Shown here piece by piece: positions 34,862-47,400 of a DNA stretch of 64,000 nucleotides. This DNA comes from Lytechinus variegatus (lineage: Eukaryota; Echinodermata; Echinoidea; Temnopleuroida; Toxopneustidae). Made by a program: the position numbers and the translations under genes. Every line of letters starts with the position of its first letter. The first letter of the stretch is position 1. The DNA is taken from the NCBI RefSeq assembly GCF_018143015.1, contig NC_054747.1, positions 34,663,733-34,727,732 on the forward strand. Reading direction: 5' to 3'. Below the pieces are notes generated by a model that worked only from the letters and a program-made list of their open reading frames with translations, was not told where the DNA came from and searched no databases.

Positions 34862-35960
34862 ATAGAGCAGAAACGCCGTATTGCCTATAAATGGGCCTCC
34901 AAATTGGCACATTTTCCCATAAATTGACAAAATACGGAAAAGGGGTGGGTGATTAACCCGGGGGGGGGGGCCACTTACATTGACGAGTGGATACCATGCG
35001 CGACCATAAAAAAACGTAAAAAGGATGTCCTTTTCACGATAGGGCACGTTACGTACGTAACGTGATAAGGGTGTCAAAAACATAAAAATAATGAAAAAGG
35101 GTATCTATTTTGCTAGGAAAATTACGTGTTTAGGGTCGAATTTGCGGGGATGATAAAACAAAATTAAAATGTTTTATAAAGGTTGTCTTTTTTGCCCCAA
35201 CACTACGTGTTTAGAGTCCTATTTGCGCGAGGTGTAGAAGGTGGGGTCGTACTAAACCAAATAAGGTAAAGCCGACAACCAAATGACCCGTAACAATAAA
35301 ACATTCCTGTACTTGTTTAGGGGTTCATTTCAGGAATATTTGCCAAGAGTATCGTTTTGTTTCCAATACTTGTTAAGGGTAGGGTTTCACACGCCAATAC
35401 TTGTTAAGGGGTGCATTTTCAGAATATGGAAATTGTGTGTTTAGGGTGCTTTTCGAGACCCCATGGTCGCGCATGGTATCCACTCGTGAATGGAAGGCCC
35501 CCCCCCCCCCGAGTGATTAATCATCCCCCTGATAGATTTAGGCTTCGATTTGTCATTATACTTCTTCATATGAAGCGGGAAGAAGAAAGGTTACTCCGTT
35601 TCAAAGTTGATTTAAGACAATAAAAGTGGCTAACGCTTTTTTGTCTCAATGAGGGCTCCGAATTTATAGAGTTCTCCATATATCATGTATATTGGCAAAA
35701 TATGGAAAAGGGGTATGTGACTTTGGCAAACCCCTGAGGGGTTGACCGTATTAGGCTTTGCTGTCACGGTGGCAGCACTTCTTTGCATTTAGCTGATCCC
35801 CCAGTGCTTACAAAACAAAAGTGGTTTACTGCAAATGGGAAACGCCTTTTGCCTCAATATGAGTCTAAAAAAATTGCGAATTTTTCAAGAAATTGGCGAA
35901 ATACAAAAAGGGGTTGGTGACGTCGGCAGCCCCCCGAGGGGTAGGATTTGTTGTGCCATC
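34862..35960. repeat. Degenerate direct repeats around a foldback
   Basis: Three related ~110-130-bp units (34862-34965, 35627-35760, 35830-35960) share TTTTGTCTCAATGAGGGCTCC and ATTGGCAAAATATGGAAAAG-like text. A foldback lies between the first two. Confidence 0.65.
34951..35522. mobile_element. Foldback with 50-bp G/C-run arms
   Basis: GAGTGGATACCATGCGCGACC near 34983-35004 mirrors GGTCGCGCATGGTATCCACTC near 35465-35485; the arms extend through G-run and C-run ends. The interior has repeated CACGTGTTTAGGGT-like segments and a perfect 20-bp palindrome at 35045-35064. Confidence 0.78.
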
Positions 35961-36680
35961 ACTTCTTTTTAGGTACTGATAGCGAAAAGCCTGCTCTTTT
36001 GTCTCCAAATTGTGATTTCATGACAATAAAAGTTGCTTTTCTCTGTAGCAAAAACACCATCTCGTCACATTAGGGGCTCCAAAAAGCAAGATATTTGCAC
36101 CTTTGACAGGCTCTTGTGGGACGATGATTTAAGGTACAAGTTAAGACATTTACTGTCATGAAGCATATCAATATTCTCGGTAATATACACCCTTACGTGT
36201 CGAATGATGACATTTTGCAATAGTTGTTGATGTTAATGGTAAAAAATAAAGATATTAATGCACATGCAAATATGTTACCTGAAACGTGGAAATTGGCATA
36301 AACTCTCACATTTTTCGAAAAATATTAACCGGACCGTCCAGAAAACGATTGCAATCGATTTCTAATGTCTAAATCATAGTGACATGCGTATTCATTTAAT
36401 ATTTTCCATTTGTCTGTGAAAAGTGTAAAAATATTAAGGATAAGGCACATCAATTAAGTTTGGCAGCCATCTTGGATTTATGCAAATTAGATGCTTTTCC
36501 CCTATTCAGATAGTTTGGGACTTTTAGTATGTTGCATAGGGACTTCACAGAAATACACTGTGGTGAAAAAAACAAAATTATGTTGCAATTCGTTCCAAGT
36601 TTGGTCAAATTTTGTGCTAGAACGACTGGGCTAATGCCCTCCGATATAATGCACCGATGTGATTATGTCATTAAATTAAC

Positions 36681-37035
36681 AAGCGTCGTGGTGTAGCGGT
36701 TCTGACTCTTGCCTTGTAATCAGAGGGTCGTGTATTCGAATCCCACCATGGCGTAACGTCCTTTGGCAAGGCGTCGATCCACAATTTGCTACTCTCCACC
36801 AAGATGTTGAATGGGTACTTGGTCGGATGTGAAGGTCTATAAATGTAGTATGCCTTGCTATTGAGTCTTGGAACTCTTTTGGAATGCTCCCAAGGGAGTG
36901 GAGAAGGTGCATACATTGTACGCGGGCATACCAGGATCCGATGACCGGGGAAATAACATATCTTTAAGCGCTTTAGAGACGTTGTTCCGATGTAATTAGC
37001 GATATATAAAAGCGGAATATTGTTATTATTATCAC
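36681..37035 (+). mobile_element. tRNA-derived SINE (full length)
   Basis: A box TGGTGTAGCGG (36689-36699), anticodon-loop-like CTTGTAA, B box GTATTCGAATCC (36732-36743), a body, then TTTAAGCGCTTTAGAGACG, TATATAAAAGCGGAATATT and a TTATTATT tail. It is the most complete SINE in the window. Confidence 0.85.
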
Positions 37036-37309
37036 ATTAGATAATAATGATGGTAATAGTGATGTCTTATTGAGCGCACAAACCGTCCAGAGACGCTCAT
37101 GGCGCTAGCGCAGTAAGAGTTCCTTTGGATATACCTAAATACATATAACAACTCCAATTATAAATGTAAACGAATTAAAACAAGAAGAGAGAGATCTTAA
37201 GTTACTGAGGTACAGATTTGCCCCACCCATCTACATCCTGGTGGGGTCTGGTGCCCTCTGCTCTGCTTGTATTTCATAATTAAGATGTATAAGATATTGT
37301 AAAATATGT

Positions 37310-37386
37310 CGTATAGACATTTAACCACATCTGCACATGTTGTTGTTTTTTGTTAAGTTAAGTATCTCTTCTTGTTTCTATTCTTA

Positions 37387-37418
<32 letters not shown>

Positions 37419-37560
37419 CTCTCCCGATTAACCCCTTTTCAGTATGTTTAGGTCAGCCCACCACTCTCTGACTCGGACTCCACTTTCTATCTTATTTTAC
37501 ACCTCGTCTCACTATCACACACACACACACCCTCATACAGACTCACATGCCCAAAACGCT
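37310..37560. repeat. Pyrimidine/CA-rich direct repeat, copy 1
   Basis: CTCTCCCGATTAACCCCTTTT and TTTAGGTCAGCCCAC are shared with 38505-38765, each with a (CT)n tract before and a (CA)n tract after. A local duplication about 1.2 kb apart. Confidence 0.8.
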
Positions 37561-37754
37561 TTCACCCACCAAAATAACTAGGTCTTACCACTAGCATAAC
37601 TAGCGTTCGACAGGAGGTGGAGGAGGTCTGATGGCCGAGTATTACCGTTTGACCTTTATTTTCTTTTCAGATCCTCTTTCATTTTTTCCCCGGGAAAGTG
37701 CTTCCAGAAGTGACAGTGCTAATTGATTACTCCTCTTGTAAGATAGTTAATAGA

Positions 37755-38134
37755 ATTTGAAGTTTTTTTTTTATTTGTGACATCATATACGAGCAGCTGT
37801 CTCATATGTTATGTAATATTAAACCCATAAAGTTCACTTTTTAAAAATGGTTGAAAATAATTTAGTTTTTTTCATAACTAGTAGTGAAATAATTTAGTAA
37901 TATATTAAAGTTAAAACATAACCCATTGTCAAATTTAGGAGAAAATGACATTATCACGGATTTTTTTTTTAATTCATGATACATGTGAAGCTGCTCATAT
38001 GTGACGTCATAAATAAAAATGTTCCAATAACTTTCAACTTTTGATGGATTTTCCTCTAAACTTCACCGATATGTTATTATTTATTTTTGCAATTTTTATA
38101 ATATACTATTTGTTAGTGTGAACTTCCCCTTTAA
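37755..38134. mobile_element. Palindromic MITE (TGACGTCA family), partial
   Basis: It shares GTGACATCATATACGAGCAGCTG, TGACGTCATAAAT, TTTTCCTC-AAACTTCACC and a final GTGAACTTCCCCTTT with the copies at 50825 and 57185. The left terminus is missing. Confidence 0.7.
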
Positions 38135-38504
38135 TTCGGAAGTCCCAAATGTGATGACCAAGCTTTGTCTTCTTGTTATTCCTTTTTTCTCGCTTTTCAG
38201 AATAATAATCAAACCGAGATGATTTTGACTTATTTGAGCATTGTAATTTTTTTTATTTGGGGAGAATATTGTGATATCAGTTCTCTGTTTTGTTGGGTTT
38301 TTTTTTACACATTTTGCTATCATGTTCTTTCAAATTATGAGTGTATTTTCCGTTCTGAAAGATCCGCCGAATTGTAAATCTGAGGATGATTTACCTCCAA
38401 TGATTTTGAATGCATTTGCTTTAAATAATGAAAATACGTTGAGGATGTAGGCCTATAGTCTTAATAAGAAAATATAGTATTTTAATCAACATGTATACGG
38501 TATT

Positions 38505-38765
38505 GTTAAACACATTTGCACATGTTCGTTTGTTAATAAATCTTCGTCTCTCCTCTTGATTCGCTTCGTACATACACACACTCCCCCCCCCCCTCGTTCT
38601 CTCTCTATCTTTCTCTCCCGATTAACCCCTTTTCCGTAAGTTTAGGTCAGCCCACACTCGATAACTCCATTTTCTATCTCAATTACACCAGTCTCGGTAT
38701 CTCTCTCAAACACGCGCGCACACCCCTACTCCCAAACACACAGACACACACAAACCCTTACCCAC
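38505..38765. repeat. Pyrimidine/CA-rich direct repeat, copy 2
   Basis: The second copy of 37310-37560, followed by CA-rich microsatellites to about 38800. Confidence 0.8.
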
Positions 38766-38799
38766 CCTCACACACACACACACGCACGTACACACACTC

Positions 38800-41242
38800 A
38801 AAGTCAAGGTGGGTGAAATCGAATAGATCAAAACTGATTTTCGGAAGTAGGTTACATAAATTTATTTAAGAGTAAATGCATCGTGCGATATTTGCAAGAG
38901 TGTCATAAATAATGACACAAAATGTGATGGTGATGAAAATTGTGGGTAGTTGCAATCGCACTACTTTCATCACCTAGATACCCATACGTTCATTTTCAAA
39001 TCGTCATCATCATCAATATCGTCTATTTTGCAACAAATAAAATGCTCGTATCTCGAATCGTAGATTAATCATAACACATGAGACCATAACACATTATGTA
39101 CGCACGCTATCTAGCATATCAATACAATTAAAACCATTAATTTATTAATTGCGCATGCAATATAAAAACTAAAAACGAATATATACATACATACATGTAC
39201 ATATTATATATATGTATACATATATATCTATAGATGACCCAAGCTTGAGAAGTGAGACTTTAGGTCATGCGAATTATCAACAATTTTATTTATAATCTTT
39301 ACTCAATTTGATTTCAAAATTTATATCGTTTCATAGAGATTTAATTACTATACTTGTAAGAAACAATGCTTTCGTCATCATCCTCCAGCCTACGATATCT
39401 ATTTCATGAATATCCATATCCATTGTGACATAAATTATATGCGCATTGCCGGAGCGCTTTCCGCTTTCACCACCGAGCAACCAACGTTTGCATTTTGCAA
39501 TTTTTGCCACTTTCCTAAAGAACGAGATAGGATACGGTCATACTTTCACAATAGTCTGTAATTACAGGTATGTCTTCTTCATTCATATCATTATTTTTTA
39601 ATCGAATTAACGTTAATTATTTATTATTCATTAATTTATTATTCATTAATTTATTTGTTCATTCATTAATCCGTCATTATGAAACATATTCAACTTGGTG
39701 ATAATTCATTGATATGCAAAACAAACTTGGATGTTGTATCTCCTTATATTTTTCAGACGCTTCTGACGAAGTCTCAATTAAAAAACGAAAGCTAAAGCAA
39801 ATCACGGTGTCCTGCGTCATCTGTTGAGTTGGCCTCGCCTCATCTCATTTTATGTATATAATTAATGAGGTTTAAATTTTTCATTGGTTTTAAATGTAAT
39901 AATATACCTAAAGACTGCCATACCTCATAATAGCTGATGGTTTATCTTGCACATGTTTAGATATACGGGACCGTTAAAATGATATGAAAAATAACAAGAT
40001 TTGGGAACATTATCGTCAAAAGTCGATTTGAAAGCCCTATCATTTTCACTCCATCGTCATAGCGACATAAAGTTATTATACCAGCTAGGGCGATTCAGAA
40101 TAAATGACAAGACACCTATATTGTCACTATGATGACACGTAACCCTTTTGAAGTTGAGTTGTCAGGTCGACTTACAGAGTATAAAAAGAGGAATTATCAT
40201 CCTGATATCAAGTCGGAGTTATTAAAATAATTAATTAATAACACAATTACTAAAATATAACTAAATAAAAAACGAAATCTATAGAGGTGTGACAAGAATC
40301 GTTAAAATGGAGGTATGCATTCTTTTCATTTTTGTTTTTAGATGTCGATATTTTTTATAGCAGCTGTTGTAACCAAATGTGGATTAAATTACTCAATTTC
40401 TTCTTTTTTATTCAAACTTAATGATAAAGGAAACTATCTTTATTATTGTAGTTATAGCATAAAACTATGTGCCTGTTGATTATTTATATAATAAAGTCAG
40501 TGGTGAAATTGATTTTTTCTGAGAAAAATACATTTTCTAATCGTATAAACAAGACATATGAAAATCTACAAGTAACTTCACAAAATGAAAATAAAGAGTT
40601 TTCCGAATGGAATGTCGTCCCATATATCCAAAGCCGTGCATTGCGATGTGGGGTTTATTTTCTTCTTAGTTGTTTTTTAAACAAATACCTTTAGAGAAAA
40701 TCTACCATCTCATAAACATCAAGTAAAAAAAATTGTACATAAAATAAATTGATGTGGCGTTTTCAGCTAATGGTAGCTGTTGCAATAATCACTTCAAAGT
40801 TCAAGCACGATATCACCAATTTCAAACGTTCACATATACACGGAAAATAAAGAGTTGTGGGAATTTACACGTGGGATGCCCTAAAAAAGTTTTTTTTAAG
40901 TAACACGAAATATGGAGTTGGGTAGACTGATAGAACCTTGATATTATTTTCAGCTAAATCAAACTAGTCAATCACCCAATATTTTACTAGGTAACAATGT
41001 TAAACGCATCATGACCAAACTGATACAAAATCACATACATGTATACAACATGGATGATTCCACGTCTATTTCTACAACAAAAGTGAGTGAAAAAATGTTA
41101 CAAAACTTGTTGATATTACATAAAGTTGTTTTTAAGTTACACATATTTACTTTGTGCAGCACTGATGACATTTTTCTTGCGATTAATGATATATCCTTAT
41201 ATGTAACCGACTTAGCACGTGTTCCGGTCATGCCTAAATAGA
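38800..41242. other. Intergenic AT-rich DNA
   Basis: It holds short microsatellites (39180-39235 TA/CA type; 39595-39665 ATTCATTAATTT type). No exon or RNA was recognised. Confidence 0.6.
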
Positions 41243-41556
41243 GTGCACCGAAGTGATGACGTCACAATTTTTTTTGCATTTCAGAATTTTTTATATCACA
41301 TTTTGTAGAGCATGATGTAATACCTTCACTGCCCAAATTTGGTGCGAATCAGTCCATGGGGGCCTGAGATATGACCTCATGAATACATAATTAGCCCCAT
41401 TGAAGTCAATGTATTCATGAGGTCTTATCTCAGGCACCCATTGACCGATTCGCAATTATAAATTTTGGTATTGGGGGCGGGGGGTCATCATGCTCTATTA
41501 AAATATGGTATCATAAATGCTGAAATGCAAAATTAAGGACGTCACTCTTCGGTATA
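41243..41556. mobile_element. Palindromic MITE
   Basis: The two halves are inverse copies: GTGCACCGAAGTGATGACGTC at the left, GACGTCACTCTTCGGTAT at the right, and a centre where GACCTCATGAATACAT meets ATGTATTCATGAGGTC. No coding capacity. Confidence 0.82.
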
Positions 41557-42129
41557 AGCGAACAAACATTTATATACACCAATATGAGAAGAATGCCGTG
41601 CATAGATACAAGCATATATTTACATGGAAAATATATATGTATATTTACTACATTAAAAGCTATACTAATTATTCATTATTAAATTTAACGTATGTTTAAA
41701 TGCATCCTCACAATAGCTCCACAAATAATAAAAAAAAACATCTAATCCACATATTTTAAGAAAAAATGAACGCCACCACCACCACACTTTTAAAGTTAAT
41801 AATTGAATCCAATTTTTTGTTTAATTCCACGTTGTTTTCTTTTACATCTCGTTTCCTTGGTAAACGAATTAAGAACTGCGGGATCATGTAGGAAAGTAGA
41901 AATACAACGGGAAATCCATACACGTGTGTTTTACATCCTTTCAAGGGATTTAACGCCGTCCTCCGCAATTCGCTGCCACGGGGAAAGTGCCATTTACTAA
42001 ATTCTATAAACTGTTGTGGTTTTGGTGATACGAATCTGAGACGCATTTTAGTGTTAATTGGATGTATTTCACAATTTTAAATGAAAAGGTCTGATACCCA
42101 CCAAATACAAAATGCACTTTTTTATTATT

Positions 42130-42640
42130 AAAGGTCAAGTCCATCCCACAAAGATGTCGATTTTAATAAAATAAGAGTTTTGAAATTCTAAAGTTTCTCA
42201 AAACATTATGCACAACTCAGTGATATGCAAATTAGAGAGTCGATGATGTCTATCACTCATTATTTTTTGTTTTAGATTTTTGAATTATACACTAGTTCAA
42301 TTTTTACAGAATTGGCAATGATGTAAAACTTGACTGAACCACAAATTGTTAAACAGTGTTAATTCCACTTGTTCAGGGTGGAATAAAATTCGATTTCACA
42401 TGACAAGCGGGAGAACATAAGAATATTTCATACAATAACATAAAAAAATAGTTAGTGGGTACCGTCATCAGTCCCCTCATTTGCATACCAACAGGATGTG
42501 CATATAGATTTAGCGAAATTTTAAAATGTCATAACTTTCTTATTTTACATCAGATTTTGATGAAATTTTCAATATTATGCTTTTTGAATTTTTCTCTTTT
42601 TAATCAGCTCAACTTCCTGTTGGGGTAGACTTATCCTTTA
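42130..42640. mobile_element. Palindromic MITE (AAAGGTCAAGTCCATCCC family), copy 1
   Basis: The left end AAAGGTCAAGTCCATCCC mirrors GGGGTAGACTTATCCTTT at the right. Inside are TATGCAAATTAGAGAGTCGATG and CTCATTTGCATACC. A partial copy lies at 49715-50092. Confidence 0.78.
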
Positions 42641-43647
42641 ACAAAAATCTCCGGCATGCATAGAAGGGGTTGAAAATTCAGATGCAGTCTTATGTGTAGC
42701 ACCTTGATATGCAATCATTTACATGTATTTTGTGCATGTTGTAAGAAGAGTGGTTAAAAGATGTCGATTTAAACAGATAAAAAATATACAGAAAAGGGAT
42801 AATAGAAATCGTGAAAAAGTGCCTTGAAGCTGTAACCACACCGATACCTAGTTATTTGATGATACCACACACACTTATACACACATTCTACACCCTAACA
42901 CATAGGCTCTATACATGATAACCATAATATACACAATTCTCCATTCAATATGTTCATTGGTTAGGCATACAACACAAAGGTTTATATTTGGCCTCTAAAA
43001 TGCCCAATTAAGATAATTTTTGCATGCGCATTTCGAACAGTCCATTTGAACTCTTAGCCTTAATATACATTCTTCAACATGATTATTCATAGAAAGACAA
43101 AATATAATATTTGTGGTCCATTCAAATAACATATACGATAACATTTCATTCGTCTATCGAAAATCTTTTTTCTATACATGAATGGGGGACCGATAGCCTT
43201 TAGGCTAAAACTACATTTTATCATATATGCGTTACAAAATATTAATATTGGTATAAAATATCAATGTAATAATGCATCAGTATAGGCATTTAATAAGTAG
43301 TTGAATAACAATAATGATGAATATAATAAAAATGGTTATCAATGGAAATCATACCAAAAACATAAATAATAATCGAATCGATAATAATTCAATGTATATT
43401 TATGAATTTATACATGATGACATCCAAGGTTTCATCATCTAATTATTTTCTTCACGGCCGTACTCAGCGCAGGGGCAGTTGCCCCAAAGAATTTTTGTGA
43501 AAACATAGTTTCGTTTCACCAAATCTTAGTGTCACTATAAAAATGCAACGCACCCTTCGCTCCCTCGAACTTTCAGAATATGTTAATGCGTATCTTAACC
43601 CTCAGGTAAAAAAAATAAATAAATAGTACAGTCATGCATCTAAAAGC
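42641..43647. other. Intergenic stretch downstream of gene 2
   Basis: AT-rich sequence with no supported gene. Frames are short and lack recognisable domains. Confidence 0.6.
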
Positions 43648-43898
43648 AAGGGCGTAGGCTGGTTTGAGCACGGGGAGTTGCACTTCCTCGGAAGGAGGAA
43701 CTAAAGTTTGGAAAATAAGCTGCTGAAAGCATAAGAATTGAATTGAATTTATTAGAACGTCACTGGAAATTGCCAATATTTTTTCAAAACCAGAAGTATA
43801 AGAAAGGATACGAATCTCGTTTTGCTTGCCAGTGTCGGAACTCCTCAGCCTCATTATAAGGGTACACGTGCACCCAGTGCGGCCCAGCCTACGCCCTT
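43648..43898. mobile_element. MITE, GGGCGTAGGCTGG family, copy 2
   Basis: Ends AAGGGCGTAGGCTGG and CCAGCCTACGCCCTT are inverted. Compared with 14041-14235 it carries an extra ~60-bp piece near 43735-43795. It lies just past the stop codon of gene 2, so it may be part of the 3' UTR. Confidence 0.78.
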
Positions 43899-44165
43899 GA
43901 GACGTAACAAAATAAAGCGATCTCATTATATTCATCTCTTCGAAGGGATGTAAGAGGTCCAAGATCTCGTCTTCCGATAACTTCCCAAGATCGTTATCTC
44001 CGTTATCTCGACATCCCAGTGACACTTTCAAGGATCCTTAGCACCCCTTTATAAAGAGGATAATTTTCACTCTATCGAAAAACGACATTTCTTTCCTCCA
44101 GGCATGTCACCATAAGGGACCGTTCAGGTTTGCGGATAGAACGCACTGTGTACGACACTTGGTAC

Positions 44166-44491
44166 TTATTTCCTCTTGAGGAAACCAAACAACCCCTTTT
44201 GCCTAGAAGCGTCATCCGAGTCCATCTGCACGACGTTTGATGCGCCATTGCCTTTGGCCTTGTTATTGTCTCTTATCACCAGATTCTCATCGGCACACTG
44301 CAGCATTGTCTTCAGCATGCGCAGGAACTCCAAACGCCGTTCGAAGCAAGGTTCGTTAGGGTCCTCCGTGAAGTTTTCCACGAAGTAAATCTTCTGGTCC
44401 AAGGCACCCATGCCGGTGGCCTGGGCTTTGATGGTGTCCTGTCTATCGCCAACGTTGCGTGCATGGGTGAACACAATTGCTGGGTGAGAAC
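44166..44491 (-). CDS. Gene 2 terminal exon: THAR motif, VENFTE and basic tail
   Basis: The last exon starts after acceptor AATATTAG in phase 1 and ends with a stop at 44166. It has AIVFTHARN in the G4 position, KIYFVENFTEDP, then LKTMLQCADENLV. An extra tail of about 30 residues rich in N, D, Q and K ends in GLFGFLKRK. The shared KIxFVENFTExP and MLxxADxNLV blocks fix the homology with gene 1. Confidence 0.87.
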
Positions 44492-47400
44492 CTAATATTA
44501 AACAAACGAGCAAACCTAAAAATTATGATAAACCCGGATTCATAAGAAATTGAAATACTTTTGCAGTTATAGAATAGCATTTAAATCATTATTCCCTGAT
44601 CTGACCGACTTCCTTTGGGGACTGCAGCATGGTGCCGTCCACTTCCTAAAGCTCTTGTGAGCAATGAGCTTATCGGGCCTGTCCCTTAAACTATTGGTGA
44701 ACGGAGCAGCATGCAGGAGGGCACCAGCCCATTAGGATTTAGCTGGAATTCCAGTGAGTGATAAAAATGGCGTACTCATTTTTAATTGTGTATTTGAAGG
44801 TCTATTTGTAGAATCTGTTCATATTTGTAGTTGTCAGTCCACCATTAATTACCATTTATTTCATCTTGATGTTTCAATTTGCTTTGGAAGAATACGGGAA
44901 TTTTGAGATTGTTCGTGAGTGGGCCTCATCCTGAAGGCCTGTGTTTAATAAGATATTGGTGTACCTCGAATTCAAATTGCCAACTCAAATAATTCTTGAT
45001 TGTCTCGTGAGCTCGTGTCAGCAGGGCCGTAACACAGCTTTGCATGTAATCACCCTCGGTAGCTCTCTATCATTTGCGGTGGATGACGATTCTATCGGGG
45101 GGTTATTTGGATTATGATTGGACGGGGGTGTGAGGCTCGGGGCTTGAAAGCCTTACCCATTTCTTATGCAGGGTTCCCACAGAAATTTGAAAAGAATTCC
45201 ATGACTTTTCCATGACTGAATTGCTGCTTTTCATGACTTGCCTCCTGGCACGGTTTCCAAAATCAGACACAGCAGAGTATGATAAATAGGATGAGAGAAC
45301 TTTGCAATTCACGGCAAAACGGAAAGCTGCCATAGCCATGAGGTAAATGCAATTCCATGACTTTTCCATGACTTTTCACAAATTTTCCAAGTTCCATGAA
45401 TTTTCCCTGACTTTCCAGGACAATTTTTTCCAGGATTTCCCATGACCGTGGGAACCCTGTTATGGTTATTTGACCATGAACAGGTACCTATGTCTAAGGA
45501 TTTTTCTCAAATACAGACCCATGTCTAAGGGTTTTCTTTAAAATATAAACCCATTTTCCAGATTAATTCTTTGAACTTGGTCAGGCCGTAAATTCCCGGA
45601 AAATCCCGGGATAGATCCCCGCATCGCGGCTGCATCCGTTGATATCCATGCAACCCAAATAGGCCTATATGAAAATGCAAAAAAAATGCATGTGCTTGCA
45701 TGCACTATGTATGTACGGTACTGTATACGGTCGACTAAGTGTGCCAGATACGCATAGAGTGACGTACCCCGGTGCCCATTGCTATCGTACTAAGATGTGG
45801 AAATACTGCAGGTAGAATCTACTCATTCCAGGGTCCCGGCTACTCGTACTCTCAACTGTGACTAACAAAGACATTTCCGGGGCTTTTTCAGGAGATTCTT
45901 AGAATTTTTTTCAGAAACGGACCTCATGATAATTCAGTTGAAAATATGAACAATGAAGAAATGACTAAGGATTTCTTGCAATAGCAAGACCCATGTTTAA
46001 GATTTTTTTTCAGAAAACGACCGACTGGAGCGGCACATCCCCGTATGGCGATATATAGAGGCGAGTCCCCCCCCCCCTCCGATTCTATATCGTGACTTTT
46101 TTGTTGTTGTTGAAAGATCGCCAGGATCACCATGGTGCCGCGACTAGTTAAAATGGTAAGATCATGGTAAGATTGGGCATACATGTAGATAAGACACGTT
46201 TAAGAGAGAAAATAAGTAAAACATTCATTACCAAATTCCTTACGAGTCGCCTTCACAAAGTCCGGTAGAAACTTTTCTAGTGCGTTGACAGGTTGTCTTG
46301 CGCTGCAGAGTAAGAGAACATTATCAGGACAGAAATTACAATATTTGGCAAGACACAACCAACATGACCAATAGAAATAGGAATTACATATCTCTTTATA
46401 AAAATGATCGTTTATCAAGTTAGAAAATAAAGATGAAGATGATTATGATATAACCAAGACTAATTGTAATAATTACAGTAATGGTAACAATAATCTATAA
46501 TTAATAAGTATAATAGCAAGTATATAGAATAGAAAACATAATTAGCGTTATATTTATTGTAATTATTGATATTATTATATTATTAGTGAAAATTATAAAT
46601 AATACAAATGATAACAATAAAACTACAATATGGAAATACAATACGTGACATTAATTGTAATGAATATTCTTTTTAATGCTACAGTACAAGTTTTTTCTTT
46701 GACATTTTAAGTCCAAGATAGTACTTACTCAAAGACCAGGATCGGAAAATCGACTGTTCCATCCAAGAGTTTACTTTTTCCTTCTAAAGAAGAAAGAAAC
46801 GGCAAAAAATACGCAAAAAAGTCCAAGAAAGTCAGATGTGAAAGAGCAAAGAGGTTAGTTTAACTTTACACTAGTTATATGCCCACCATGGGTCGTTCTG
46901 CCAAACCCCATCTCAAATTACCCTGACGCTGCCCTTTTCATAGCTCTCTTTTTTAAGTTGATTTTATTTTGGCTCTATGACTTACAAATTATATTTAATC
47001 ACAGATGCAATAATTGTCCTACAAGCTCTGTTTCCTTTTAAAACCCCATTTCTCATGTTTTATTCATCATAATGGAATCACACCATTGTTTGTTTTTAGA
47101 TATATGTATATCTCAGATTTATTGCTAATTTGCTTCAGTTTTATGTACAATTTTCGGGGTTGTATTGTTTTATTGCAACATTTAACTGTTCATTGTACAC
47201 ATAAAAAATAGAATCGCTTGGAATGAAAATCATTGATATCATTAATGCAGTCCTTGGGGTCGTGGTTGGTCAAGCAAATCATATAAAGAAATGATAATCG
47301 AGAAAGATCGGTTATTTTTAAATTGATAAAATTTGTAATGAATTTTGTGTTTAAAGATTCATCAAATAAAGTGAAATTCAGAACTGATTTCAACCTATTT

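Noticed and set aside
41756-42046. 96-residue minus-strand frame
   Set aside because: No recognisable domain, no splice partner, and it does not match either receptor gene.
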